DNA of 64,000 bases from Panorpa germanica (taxonomy: Eukaryota; Arthropoda; Insecta; Mecoptera; Panorpidae): positions 16,248,451 to 16,312,450 of the forward strand of contig OY783213.1 of NCBI GenBank assembly GCA_963678705.1, in the 5' to 3' direction. Both the position numbers and the translations under genes were made by a program. Under the pieces are notes generated by a model. It saw only the letters and a list, made by a program, of their open reading frames with translations. It made no database searches and was not told where the DNA came from. Below, in pieces: positions 50,947 through 63,842 of this stretch. Numbering within the stretch: position 1 is the stretch's first letter; the number at the start of each line of letters is the position of its first letter.

Positions 50947-53900
50947 TCAAATTAAAGTTTTTAGGAGGTATGCAAGTAAAACTAACACTGAAATATTTTG
51001 TATTGAGATGGAAGAACTACTATTCATAAATTGTTGATTGAATTGTAAATTTTCAACGTTATCATCACATTGCGCTAATGGTAAGCCATAGGACGTTGGT
51101 CTCTCTTCAAAATCATTTAAATTATATCCCTTGTACTTATGGTTTTTAAAACTACTAGGATTCCCCTCGAAATGTACCTCCTTACTTCCCATTGACAGTA
51201 AAGTGGTTCCATAAATATCCACCTCTAATTTTAAAATATTTTTTTCAAAATCTTTCAAATCTACACCATAAATTGGACAGTATTGATCCCGAATTAATTT
51301 CGGTTTGTTAAGTTTGAATTCCCCCACGTTGCAATAATTTTGAGTTAACATAACTTGCAGCGCCAATTCATCTCGTTTGATAAATTTACTATTTTTAAAA
51401 TGCAATAATTTATTAAATTGTTCTAAAAGCATAAAATCATGCACTGTAATTTTAGTGCTTTTTATATAGTAATCAACATCAGTGGCGCCCTGCAGCAACT
51501 TATTTTTAAAGCTTAAGAAATACTCCCCATTTATCAAAATTGTGTACGTTTCCATGGTGCAAAACGCGTCATCAAAGTAACGAAACTTTGCAAAAAACTT
51601 TCTCTTGTATTCGTTGAAATGAAAATTACGTAGTAGGAAACCACCTGTTGGCTGTGACTCACAGCTTGTAGATTGCCAGCTTCCCGTCAAGTACACCGGA
51701 AGTAGCGCACGTCTCGATAAATATGGCGGCGACATCATAGAAGCCTTAGCTATACTTTCACAAACCACACAATTTGTGGTTAATTTCGTATAATTCTGTG
51801 AGTTGCTCTCCACCTTCTCTCGCATTTGAACTAAAAACTTGGATGATTCGTCTTGTAAGAGATCGGATGAAACTCTAGGTTGAAAACTACCAAGAAATAT
51901 GCTTCCTGGTAATTTAGTATGGAACTCTATCGGTTTATCGAAACTTGCTTCGCCATCAGTAGTCCTGTCTGTATTGTCAAACGTTTTTATCATCGGAACC
52001 TGGTAACCCAGCGCCAATTGAGCCGATTCGGAACTGCCTACTGCTCCGAGGAGAAGCTCCAAGTTTTGTTCGCTTTTTTGCATCTTAATTACAAGCAATT
52101 CACTGAAGTCTATAGCCAGGGCATGAGAGCAGTCCGTTTTCTGTGACTTTTTAGACGTGTGAGCTTTAACTTTTTTACCGCCATACAAAAAATACTCGCG
52201 GTTTGGTCTCCAGTTGCGTGTTACAGATCCTGAAATAAAAAACAAATGAAATAATGCAATACGTCTATATATTTACTACCTTATAACAGAATAAAACATT
52301 TTTAAATTATAAATAATCTTTGTAACAAACCTGGACAAGTATTATTAACTTTTTCTTGTAATTCGCGAGCAATTGCGGTAGAATGAGGAACTACTTTGAC
52401 GCTGGACACACTGAATGCGCCGCTATCAATGTATCCTTCCGCCGAAATGGAATATAGGGGAGAACTGCACCACTCATCTACATAGTGGTGCAAATTCAAA
52501 TTGAATGAATAATTTGGGAAAAATTCATAAGATCGAAGAACAAATTTTGCTCCAACTCTTGACTCGCATCTGAAATTAAAAGAAAATATTATTAAATGAA
52601 ACTATATCCCCAAAAATATGATCAAGAAATAAGGTAACACATAAATTTGAAACACAAATTATTTTTTATAACTTTTAATTCGTTTAATAATAAAGAGCCA
52701 GTTGTTAGAAATTTGGACATGGTTCACAAGCCCGTTAAATATCCCTGATCATGTTAAACTATTAAAATAATAATAATCCTTTAAAAAACAATTAATTTTA
52801 AATAAACAAAATATAAAAATGTCGTTTTAAAATATCTCGTCATGAATATTAATTTATCAGAGCCAGTAATCTAAACAATAAACAAAACACAGATCCCCTG
52901 CATGCCCCACTCCTCTCCTCATCCTCTTCACCAACCCTCAGCCCTCATGTCCAGCAGAACCCCACGTCTGGGCTCCAGCTCCAGCTCCAAGCTGTCACAG
53001 CAGGGTCCTCCAACAACATTTTACTATTTTTATTTATCTAACATATATTTTTTGTTTGTTTTCCTTTTTTTTATATTCACGTTTAAATCTTTCTCAAAGT
53101 GACAGATCATAAATAATTCAACAAAACGTTTGTTGTCTCTTACTATTCCTATATATTAAAAAGAAACAGATATAGTTTTCTGGAAGAAACTTATTCAGAA
53201 ACACATAAAAACCACTTGTAAACATTTTGAAATTTCAATTTAAAATTCACCCCCCATAGTGAGTTTCTTTTAGATAGTTAAAAAAACTATATAGAAATTA
53301 ATGTTTGGGCCGTATAGATTCATATCTTACATGTTTTTATGGGCAAGTCCAGAGATTCTTAAACTGTGATACGTAGCCACAGTTGTTAGGCTGTGTAATT
53401 ATAATTATATCTAAATTCTAAAAAATTGTACCTTTTTTAGATATGATATATTATAGAGAGTTGTATTTCGGGTTTATCTATCATTACAAGAGTTACCTAC
53501 GGAAATAATTTTACGTCGTAATAATAAAACTTCTTAAATAGTCTTTTAAGGATTATTTAATCTTAAGAATTAAGGAAACCCTCTTAAGGATTAAAGGTTT
53601 TTAAAATAGTTCTAAATAAATCACTTTTTAATTTTCTTGTAATTCAATCAAAAATAAAAATAGTTAATAGTAAAAATTATCGAGGTCATATTTCATATAC
53701 CAATGCATTAGTAGTACATATAAAGTCTGTGGATTATTTAAAAATCATTTTTTACATAAAAGAAATTAAAACCATTATTATAACCAAGAAAACTTAAACA
53801 TAAAAGAAAAGGCTAAATCTGTCCAAGAGATATATCAATCCAAACAAACCACCCACCGGAAAACGTCCCGCTGTCAATATTACCTAACTTTGACATAATA

Positions 53901-56091
53901 GTTTTACAGAAACAAGGGTGTGTGGCCTTTTTAGATCTTTGTATTATCATTTGCCCTTATGAATAGTCGTATACTAAATGAATCTGGACCACCCTAAGTA
54001 CTATTATATTATATAGCTTTTAAATAACTCTTAAAATTATTTTATACATTTTAGGATTGTTAGGAATAGAGCATAGAAGCTTTTTTTTCGCAGCTGCTTT
54101 TAGAAGAGGACTGAACTATCATAGTAGAACAAAGGGTAAGAGGACACTATTATTTTGTTAAATTACAAAAGAGTAATTTTCAGTGTGTGTGGTATATTGA
54201 TATATGTCGAAGGATTGGAGGATATGTGTCTCCCTAAGGGTTTGTTTTATTGTCATGATTGTCTTTAGATTTGGTGTGCATTTAGTAAAACAATTAGAAT
54301 ACGTTCTACTTATGGCAAATGCCTGCTTTTAAAATCAAAAACATGAACACGGAAACGTACTTTTACACACAGTTTAAGAATCTCTTTTTAAATAATAACT
54401 TTTACACTAAATGCTCTTTGAATACTTGAATATTATAACAAGGTAAAAATGGCCCTCGTTTTTTTTTTCTAATCTTTTATGTTGGACGTGCTAGTTATAT
54501 AAATATTGTTTTTGACTTTTGAATGTTTTTTTAAGATAGGTTTTAAACGACTGATTAATTGAACTTGTGAAATTTTAAAATCAAGAGCACATCGACTTCT
54601 TAGTAAAACCAAAAATATTATATTTATTTATCGGTGGAATATATCTTTGCAAAAGTTCAAATATTATTTTTGTTATCTTTTCCTTTTTATTATCTTGTTA
54701 TCTTTATTACTTTAAAAGCATATTGACGTAAGATCTTAATGATTTTCTAAATAAAACAAAATTCATATCTCGTATTCTTTATGTATATATATATAGAACA
54801 CTTTATCAAAAATGCAATGAAATGAAGAGAGCACTACGGTGGTCATTAACTTCGAGGCTTGCATTTTGGAAATTTTGGTTTAACAATGATGTTTTTATAA
54901 TCTACTGTACAAAAGTTGCATGAGTCAAGCACAAAATTTGGTACAACATATCACTAGGTAAAGAAAGATTCAGTTACATGTTCTCTACAATTTTGTCGTT
55001 TTATAATTTAAAGACCACAAAGAAGTCTATTAAGTATCATTCCCACTCACTGCTTTAATTTAATTTTGTATTTTGTATTTAATTTAAATTGTTTAGCATA
55101 TGCCAGTACGCGTAGTCATTCACAGTACCATTTTTAATTTAATTTATTTTTTAAGTTTTCTTAGTTCTTTTTTAGAACCTTACAAGGTCCAATGTTTTAA
55201 ATTAAAAATATTTAATTAAGAAAAACTATATTATATTATAACCTCTAAAATGTGACTAAAATCTGTCAAAATGCAGTAGGATTTTTATTTAAAAGAAGTT
55301 TAATGTCAGTTTGTCAAAAATAAAAACAATTTCTATTACTAATTGTTATTAAAAACGGCAATTTCCATAGTTAATTTTATCCAACTGTCGAATTGTCAAA
55401 ATTTATATTACTAAAGACGCATGCGCGCCAACTAAATTAACTAAACTCAAATTAAAACACGAATATGACTAGGAATGCCTATTCTGAAAACCTGAAATCT
55501 AGATTAAAATATTAGAAAATGAGATTTATGATCTGTTAGGTTGGTAACCTTACACAAGGATTGTGATGTCACATGCACTTGGAATGTGTACAACGTTGAA
55601 TCCCTTTAATAATTAAAGAGACAAAATGACTTTTTTAATTGTTAATATCTCTTAAATATATCTCTTAAAATAATTAAATTTGATTGTCTAGTAACCCACT
55701 TTATCAATATATAGTACACTTTTATAGAAATTAAGGCATAGGACACAAGCCCATTAAATTGCAATTATGAAAATACTTAAGACCGGAATCTCAATAATGA
55801 TCTTCTTAAGATCATATAATCTTAATGTATACAACAAACTACCAAACATAAACTCACCCTTTGGAGGTCCATTTTCCCGGAAGATTTTCACTAATCGAAA
55901 CTTTTTCAAATTCCGGTAATATTTCCGTACAAATATCGTTGCCACTGGCTTCAATTGACGACAAAACTAAAACAATTAATCTTAGTTTAGATATTTATTT
56001 ATAAATATTAATTAACATACGACAAACAAGGTTAATATCGTTAATTACCTTTCAACAACATCAAAACAATAAACATTGATTTTGATAACAT
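50947..56091 (-). CDS. APCDD1-like protein, complete, four coding exons (557 aa)
   Basis: Exons in coding order: 56049-56091, 55858-55966, 52331-52569, 50947-52229. Introns are GT-AG and the joined length is 1674 nt. Residues 1-21 form a signal peptide (MLSKSMFIVLMLLK then a hydrophobic stretch). The first APCDDC-type module starts at GKWTSKGCESR (from about 45), with FVLRSYEFFP, a VKVVPHSTAIA strand and NNTCPG. A second starts at GSWQSTSCES (W315, C320) with FLLRNFHFNEY, an FCTMETYTILINGEY segment and a GATDVDYY strand, as in APCDD1. Vertebrate APCDD1 is a membrane glycoprotein that inhibits Wnt signalling, probably by binding Wnt and LRP; the same role here is inference. The protein is slightly longer than human APCDD1 (514 aa). 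The C-terminus (544-557) is hydrophobic and ends without a cytoplasmic tail, after a Ser cluster (534-537). Confidence 0.9.
52890..53015. other. GC-rich block in intron 3 of the APCDD1-like gene
   Basis: About 125 bp clearly richer in G+C than anything nearby, beginning at GATCCCCTGCATGCCCCAC and including a CCAGCTCCAGCTCCA repeat. On + a frame reads through it (SPHPLHQPSALMSSRTPRLG) before running into AT-rich DNA. The block is antisense to, and inside an intron of, the APCDD1-like gene. No domain is recognised; it may be an exon of another gene, a retrocopy fragment or foreign DNA. Confidence 0.4.
55032..55503 (+). repeat. Dispersed CATTCCCACTCACT repeat, longest copy (~470 bp)
   Basis: Starts AAGTATCATTCCCACTCACT and ends near CTGAAAACCTGAAATCTAGA. 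Colinear with 18353-18630 over most of its left part. It sits in the large intron of the APCDD1-like gene. No open frame; the element class is not clear because terminal inverted repeats, a poly-A tail and a Helitron CTRR end were not convincingly seen. Confidence 0.7.
55593..55755 (+). repeat. Solo arm of the inverted-repeat element family
   Basis: ACAACGTTGAATCCCTTTAA, TAATTAAAGAGACAAAATG, the TATAGTACACTTTTATAGAAA segment and CACAAGCCCATT match 57352-57520 and, reversed, 58430-58560. It lies in the intron between exons 2 and 3 of the APCDD1-like gene. Confidence 0.6.
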
Positions 56092-57045
56092 TTTGTCACA
56101 ATAAATTCACTAAACTTATTTCAAAATTCAAATTACACTACGCACATGTTACCCGGTCAACTTGACACAAAACTTTGAAACCAAAATCTGAAATAGGTTG
56201 TATATATCACATTCATCCCCACCCCTTAAAATATTATTTATTTTCTTATGATTTCTTCAAGTAACTTAAATATTAAAAAGGTTACAAACCTTTCCAAAAC
56301 TTTTGTTCAAATAGTGATGAAGAATATGAGACAGGTATATAACTTTGTATAACAATGATATATCTATCCTACTCTATTTGTCATCTTCGCACTTTCAGAA
56401 AATATATTACATTCTAACATTTAATTTTGTGTGTGTTTAAGCTGTTAAAATATAAATAAGTAGAATTCAAGCTGAGTTTAAATTTAAAGAGACTTTAGAA
56501 ATTTTGAAAAGCCACCCGGCTTAAATGTGGTCCTTATTGTGTTACAGGGTATAATAAATATGTCCATTGTCCATTGTATGTATGTTCGTCCGTAAAAATT
56601 CTCTTACAGCTGCACAATTATCTTGATATTTCTATTTGAAAAAATATTTTGACATTTCTATTGATGGATCGACGTGAAGCAGAATGAGTGTATCCATGTG
56701 AACTGACGTTGTAATTGATTGAATTGCAGTATGCACAATTGAACACCTTCGATTTAACTTTAAATGCATTTATTAAACTAATATGGGGAAGAAGAAATGA
56801 ACACTAAATTGTTATCTAAGAATGTACCATTTTTTAATGAAAAATATTTTTACTAATGTTTTAGAATAATATCAGTAAAAAATGAAGATTTTATTGATAT
56901 AACTAAAGGTCAAATATCACTCCTTGTCAGTGGAATAACAGCAACAGTTTGGCACTGGAGGAAACGGGCTCTTATAACTATTTAAATATTCTGAAAGAAC
57001 AAAAAATATAATAAATTTAATTTTTAATTGAAATAAAGACTAGTA

Positions 57046-58667
57046 TGTATATTGACGTTTTTATTCTTTTAAATATAAGATTTAACGGAATTATAGCTAT
57101 ATCAAATTTTAATTTCAGTTTTCCCACATGTTTTAGTTATGCATAAGACGTCATTGAAGAAATAAGTAATATAATTTGATAAAAATGATAATTTTTCCAT
57201 TTTCACAACCATCTGAATATAATACTTGATGGGATACACAACTCAGGTGTTAATAGATATGACGTATCACACACACACTCGTATGCGTCTCTGTTGTATA
57301 AAAGAGGTGCCAAACAGTCAAATGCGACGTACCATGCATTTGCATTTTCTATAACGTTGGATCCCTTTAATAATTAAAGAGACAATATACTTTTTTTAAT
57401 GGTTAATATTTCCTAAAATATAAGGAGTTATAAAAAAATAGTTGGATATTTCAGGTTCTGGTAGCCTTCTTAATCAATATGTAGTACAGTTTTATAAAAA
57501 TTACGTTGTGGACTTACAGTAAGTAAGTAAGTAAGTAAATAAGACATGACTCTTGTGCACTTTCATTTGAATTCACTCATTATTCATACTTCACTATTTG
57601 CACGATGAGTAATTTTTGAATAGTTAAATTACAGTTATGATATTTAACTTAAAAATTAGTTTGTCAATATTCGTTTTGTCAAAAACTGACCACAGTTAAC
57701 TGTCGAAATATGTAACCTTGATATTTTACTGTTATATTCGACCTTAACCAAAATCACAGCTGAGAACGAAGGCATCAACCAAGGTTTATAATTAACAACA
57801 GTTAGTTTATTACATATACCCTAAACGCAGTTAATGCATGTCTTAAAAATTAATTTTGAATGCTGTGTAATTGTAAACGCATGCATTTGCTGTTGAATAT
57901 CATCGAGAGTTTTGAATCATCACTAATTTTTACTGTAGTGCTCTACTTTACACCGTTGCACGACAATATCTCTCGGATATACAAAACAATATTGTACGCA
58001 CTAATTGTAGAAACTAAGATGATAAATATTTTTATCTTAGGACTCACTGGTAACGAGATATTGAAAAGATATCGTTTTCTTCAAGACAAAACTAGCTTTT
58101 TCGTCAATTTGCGCTTATGTGATTAAGAAACACCTTTCTAAAGAGTTCTGTCTATTTAGAGACTATTTTATTTACCTTTTAGCTATTATACAACTACAAG
58201 ATATAAAAAGGTTTATTAGCTAAAGTGGACTGATTTAACTAGCTGCTGTAAACAAACTGATTGACAGATCTTGCTCATATTTGGCATATTAATTGAGTAC
58301 AGTGCTACTTAACTTACGGAAAAAAGAAGACTTGTTATATAATTTCGTCACGGACCTTTTACCCGCTACAAATTCTCATTTCTTTTTGAACATTCATCGT
58401 ATATCCACATAACTAAAAATTTTAATCAAACCATCTTGTAATGGGCTTTTGAACATGCCTCAATATCTATAAAACTGATTAATAATTTCTTCTATCTTAG
58501 TAGGTATTAACAAATAAAAAACGCATTTCTTCCTTTAATTATTAAAGTGATCCAACGTTATAGAAAATTTCAATACAGTGTACGTCATATGTAGCAAATA
58601 TGCCATCTCTTTTATAACAGAGACGCATACGAGTGTGTACGAGAAAAAATAAAAACGCCAATATACA
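57046..58667. mobile_element. 1.6-kb element bounded by long inverted repeats
   Basis: The left end TGTATATTGACGTTTTTATT is mirrored by the right end (58647-58667). Both arms contain CACTCGTATGCGTCTCTGTT followed by a TATAAAAGAG motif, then CTATAACGTTGGATC(C/A)CTTT and TAATTAAAG, and further in the GCCCATTA/TAATGGGC segments. The left arm carries about 190 bp of extra DNA near its start. The centre has one 88-codon frame (57860-58126) without a recognisable domain. It is a non-autonomous foldback-like or DNA transposon; the class is unassigned. Confidence 0.6.
57518..57542. repeat. (AAGT)n microsatellite
   Basis: Five AAGT units followed by a degenerate sixth (AAAT). It lies just beyond the left-arm homology of the inverted-repeat element. 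Confidence 0.85.
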
Positions 58668-59933
58668 TATATTAACATTTATTTCAATCAATTAGAAAAG
58701 GTCACAAGCCCATTTTAATCGATTTCGGGGCACCAGACATTTGTGCCACCCATCCACTTGATCCGTCTCTATTCATAATTAAAATTCTTATAAAAAAATG
58801 GTGTGTTATTTAATATGGATTATACAGATAAAATATGAAATCTGGAGTGGCTTAAAAAATGGTCCTGGAGCTTGAAATTAGGGAATCATATTACCTGACA
58901 TAGAATACACACGTGAAATAAGATGCTTAAATTAAAATAAATCTTCCAGAGCCAGAAACCAGGGAACGTTCTAACAAAACAGGTTTCCCATAAATCAATG
59001 ACAAAATGCAATTTAATCCGATGTTATAATCTAAAGAACTAATCTACAAATACTCTGAACATATTTTTAAAAATCTTTTTGACATTTTTATGTTTACTTA
59101 TAATTTTTAGAAATCTTCATTTGAAATCTGTTGTTCATATGGTGGCAAAACATTTATTTTACCTGAACTGGATTTTTAACTGCATTACTATTCAAAATGA
59201 AATTGAAAAGATTTACAACTCTTTTGGGATGGTCTTTTTTGACATTTTTGAGGCGTTGTAAAAATAAACATTAACTTTAAGCTACCTTATTTAAAGACAT
59301 TCCTCGTATTTTTTTAACAAGATTAACAATTTCAATAATAAATATTTTTATTACTTAGTAAAAATATTTCTTCGTATTAGATATGCATGTCATAAATTAG
59401 GAAATAGAATTTGCTGTCAATCAACTTTCTTCAAACGATAATTTACAATGTCATAAATAAATTTACTTTAACTTGACTTTGTAATTTAAAAGATTAAATT
59501 TTAAATTTTAAGATTTTGCAAACCGTATTTCTTTGACTTCAATGTTTCCATTTTTAATGTTTTAATGGTTTTAATATTTCGGGTTAACCTCTAATTTGAC
59601 TACACCGCACACAGTAGTTTTGATAATATTTTAACGTTTCACACTGGACTGCTAAGTATGGAAGTAAGTTAATAGAAATATAACGTTCTTCTTCCCCTCA
59701 TATCATCATCATTTTCTTACTCATAGGTTCATAAAATAACCTCTCTTTGGAAGAAATATCTTTTTTGAATTAATCACGAAGACCTTTATAAGAATTAAAG
59801 GTTTAGAAAATATCTTTAAACTCTTAGAAGATATCTTTAGATAAAATAAAGCAACTTCAGTCATAAGCCTAAATTTACTAATTAGTAATAAATATTATAC
59901 TATCAAATCAAATATTGTTACTTTCGTCATGTT

Positions 59934-60020
59934 CCCAGTAAACAATTTGATGAAGGAACTCGCTATGTCACTTCATCGTTTAGATTATGACAGGTGAAGT
60001 GGTTTCGCCATTTATAGCAC
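59934..60020. repeat. Diverged end of the 375-bp MITE family
   Basis: Begins CCCAGTAAACAATTTG, identical to the reverse-complemented right end of the 375-bp MITE. It continues ATGAAGGAACTCG and later GACAGGTGAAGTGGTTTCG. Similarity fades after the first 30 bp, so it is a related, older element rather than the same subfamily. Confidence 0.5.
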
Positions 60021-60211
60021 ATAACTCTTTCGTAACAAAAATTCATAGATTTTAATAAATATGATTTTGCGTGTTCATAGGTTCCATCCAGTTATAGATG
60101 TGTTGCACCACTCCGTTTTATTAATATCTAATTGTCATTATAAACGATCCATGGAGCAGGACGAATACTCTGGACCCAGTTTAAATTTAATGTTCTAAAT
60201 TTGATTAGAAA

Positions 60212-60305
60212 CCTAGAGAATATAGCGTTGATCCGAGTGTCGAACCCTAAAAGACAGTAGTCTGGTATTATGCATTATTTCTAACTGTGCGATCTAACCT
60301 TTGAA
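60212..60305 (-). repeat. tRNA-derived SINE-like element
   Basis: On the - strand: TTAGATCGCACAGTTAG (A-box region, about 60297-60281), then AGGGTTCGACACTCG (B-box, 60247-60237), then GATCAACGCTATATTCTC. The last segment matches the junction sequence of the copies at 34146 and 48979. It ends about 280 bp upstream of the CISD3-like gene. Confidence 0.55.
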
Positions 60306-60586
60306 ACATCGCTTACTTAATCATTTCTTTCTCGCAATTGACCTGTTCAGTTACACTTCAAAATTTTTAAAGTATTTAAAGATATCCATAAGGATTATCT
60401 AAGATGCAAACACAATATTTCTTAATATAGTTTTAGATTTTATTCATGGATGTCGCTAAATAACAATTAATATCATTCTGACATCTAAAAGTTAAACAGG
60501 AGTTTAGAAAGGTTATTTCATTTACGAGCATTTATAATTTTTAAAGAATTAAAGAGGACGGAGAAGAAATAATACAAATAAACAAA

Positions 60587-61307
60587 ATGTCACTCTTAAA
60601 TATTCTACGAATAACTAGCCGACCATGTGTATACGTTAATAACGTAATGTGCTTTAATATAACAATTATTTATTTTCATCAAAATTTATAGGTTATGTAA
60701 TTTAACAAAATCTGAAATAAATTTTCTTTTCTTTATAGATTAGGTTATTATCCGCAAAAGCACCCGAAATACCGGACAATCCCCTAAAAAATTTACAAAG
60801 TGCTTCACAACAACCTGAAAATGGAGCTATCTATGATAAAAAGCCATTTAAAATGACTTTCGAAGAAGGTTTGCTTTGCTATTATTTGCACATTATGTTT
60901 ATTTTATAATGAAAGAGAGCATGTTATTAAATTGGTTTTATTTTAGGTAAAACGTATTCTTGGTGCCTTTGTGGAAAATCGAAAAGCCAACCTCTTTGCG
61001 ATGGAACTCATAAAAATGTGCACCTAAGAATTAAGCTAAGGTATCTTCTATTTCTTTCTTTAAGATTAACTTTTGTACTTAGAAAACTATGTATATATTA
61101 ATAGGATAGACACATTATTGAATGCATATAATTAATAGATGAACAAGTTATAGAGGTTTCAAATTTATATTTTTTTACAGGCCCATTCGTTTTACTGTTA
61201 AGAAAACAGGAGAGTATTGGTTGTGTAATTGTAAGCAGACTTTGAAAAGGCCTTTCTGTGATGGAACCCACAAACAACCTCATATCCAGCAGGCAGTTAA
61301 ATCATAG
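60587..61307 (+). CDS. CISD3: CISD3-type mitochondrial CDGSH iron-sulphur protein, complete, four exons
   Basis: Exons 60587-60643, 60739-60868, 60947-61040 and 61181-61307 join to 408 nt (135 aa) with GT-AG introns. Two CDGSH motifs are intact: C69-x-C71-x8-C80-D-G-T-H84 and C109-x-C111-x8-C120-D-G-T-H124. Each is the three-Cys, one-His ligand set of a labile [2Fe-2S] cluster. Two motifs in one chain without a transmembrane helix identify the CISD3 (MiNT) class, which acts as a monomer in the mitochondrial matrix; CISD1 and CISD2 have one motif and a membrane anchor. Residues 1-25 (MSLLNILRITSRPCV..) are Arg-rich and free of acidic residues, as in a presequence. The length matches human CISD3 (127 aa). 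The ATG is preceded by AACAAA, a good insect start context. An AATAAA follows 34 nt after the stop. Confidence 0.96.
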
Positions 61308-61340
61308 TTAAATATCACATATGAGATCTATTCGAATATT

Positions 61341-61346
61341 AATAAA
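61341..61346 (+). promoter_or_regulatory. Polyadenylation signal of the CISD3-type gene
   Basis: AATAAA 34 nt past the TAG stop, the nearest such hexamer. Confidence 0.6.
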
Positions 61347-63840
61347 CTGAACAGATTATTTGTATAAATATATTAATTAGGTGGTTTGTGTAGCTAGTTT
61401 TGAATTCATAGTTTCATAATGGCGACTATATCTTGAAGTATATCATTTCTATTTTGCAGTTGTGCAGTACATCATTTTAATATTATAAGTGTTACAATTT
61501 TATAATTTTCTGTACAGTTTTATAATTATAATAATACAATAATGCTTTACAAGAAATTGGATTTTTATATTAGTTATTTTATCTATTATATTTATTTAAT
61601 AATTGCTTAATTTGTTTTGGGATATTTTTCATAAACTCTATGTATTCTCAAACAAAAAGATAGCACCAGTATATTTTATTGAGTTGAAATTGCTTAATTT
61701 GTTTAATAATCTAATCTTATAATGTGTATAGTATATGAAATACTTAGTTATTTCTAAAAATGAATGAAATACTAAATACTATCTAGAGAATTAGATATTT
61801 TTCTTAATCTTCATACAACATTAGTTTAAAACTCAGTAATTGCTTAAAGATATTGAAACTGATCAATAATTTCTTAAAACTTATTATATATAAAATAAAT
61901 GGACATTCTTGTCAATGCTGTATAAGAAACCTAATCGCAATAGTAAAAAAAACTACAATTAAAGATGTATAGTATTGTATATAGCATTTTTCTAAGAAAC
62001 GTTATATATATAACATTACACATGTTTATATTTTTTAAGTTATTTTGATAATCTACTATAAAATAAATATATATCTAATTGTAATTAATATTTAAAGTAC
62101 ACCAATTTAGCAAGTAGGATGCCCACAAAGTGTAAAAAAGACAGCATATATTGCACATATTATTTCACCAGTTAGTAAAAAAAGATATAAAAGTTTAAAG
62201 TTGATATTATTTTAAAGCATCATACCTGTAGTGAGAGCAGGTATCCCAACTTGGGAACGTAATATGTTGTCATGTTTTACGCACGTTAGTAGGTGAAGTA
62301 CATACCTTTCTTTACTACAATGGTTGCGTTGCATTGGATAGCGTTGCCATATTTCTTAACAAGGTGATTGTAGTTAGTTATATATATACAGATGCTTACA
62401 TGTACTGAATACGGTCTGCAATTATAACACGATACTATATGGAATCCGTAATGTTTGCACTTAATAACTGATTAATCTTTTACTTACGATGGTCACTAGT
62501 GAAATTACGTTAATTTAGGTTAATAATTCACATTAGTTGATTATTTTCGTTTTGTACTATTTTAAAATAGTTATAGAATAATGTGACCGATTAGCAAGAA
62601 TATAAAGCGGTAAATTAGCATTGGTGACCTTCAGTTATTATTTCTACAATTGCAGTATGTGGTGAGAATGTTTGTTATCATCACCATTAAAATTCAAAAT
62701 ACAAAGTTTCTGACAAACTGTCGAGTAAGCTGATTTAATTGCTGTAAATGATAATGTTGTCATTTATGTTAGATAACAAGGTTTATAATTTTAAATGCAA
62801 AGTTTATTTTTATGATAACACTAACTAGTATGAAACAAAGCCAAGTGCATATCAACCACATCAAATGGTATTATTGCAAAACCTTGCAAGTAATTAGAAG
62901 GCTCGGCTAAGTAGGATAATGTAACCGTATTTGCCAAAAATACAATCCGCAAAAGAGTCAGCCTACGCCTGAATTGCTGCTATCCCTGATTACTATAATT
63001 TCAATGCTAAAATACACAAATAATCTGTCCCAACTAAAACACGACTGATCAGAGGCTGTTCTTATTTTTATTCTAGTCCATAGCTGTAGTTTAAACAAGC
63101 AAAATACCTGGGTTACATTATTTGTTAGTTATGTTGTTTCTTAGATAAACATATTTTTTAGGTGAATATCATAACTGTAGTTTAACTGACTATTAAAAAA
63201 TCGACTAGCTACTCGCAACAATGTGTTCCTAAGTAAGAAAAAAACAGACTGTTCATTTTTAATTAAGCATCTATTTTATTTTTTATATGAACGCTGCATA
63301 AAATTATTTTGTATTAGTTAAAGCATCAACTGCTCCTGAATTGCCTGCAACCTAACTTGCACCACCTTAAATTAAAACTGCAAGATTTGATTGATTTTCT
63401 GATTAGTGAAGTAGAAGTCACAACAAATGTACAGACAAAATGTATAGAGCAAAGGGGAGGCTATTAACTAATCTATCTTTACATTTATTATAAATGTGAC
63501 GTCAGATATAGCGGTCTAAAATTGAGAGAAAATACAGATTTCAAATTGTAAAAAACTTAGTCAATTTTTGAATTTACAAAAAACATTTAAAATTCAGTAG
63601 ACAAATATTTAAATAAAAATTCAAAATTTTCAATTAGAGAAAATATAAAGTGAATAGACTAAAAGCACTAAAGGTCCTATAAATGAATATCACTAGTAAA
63701 GAATGTTTATGGAAATGCCAAGTCCAGCAAGGAAGCACATTAACGAAATAAGTTAGATACTAATATGTAAAACTATTTTCTAACTATTCATTAACATTTT
63801 ATTAGCAAGGTTAAGTAGAGATAAGCAAACGTTATATTTC
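61347..63840. other. Gene-free AT-rich stretch
   Basis: No exon is supported between the CISD3-type gene and the edge gene. A slightly GC-richer patch at about 62230-62350 has no open frame worth reporting. Confidence 0.5.
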
Positions 63841-63842
63841 TG

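Noticed and set aside
57860-58126. 88-codon frame inside the 1.6-kb inverted-repeat element
   Set aside because: No transposase motif or conserved domain is visible, and the length is within chance expectation for this composition.
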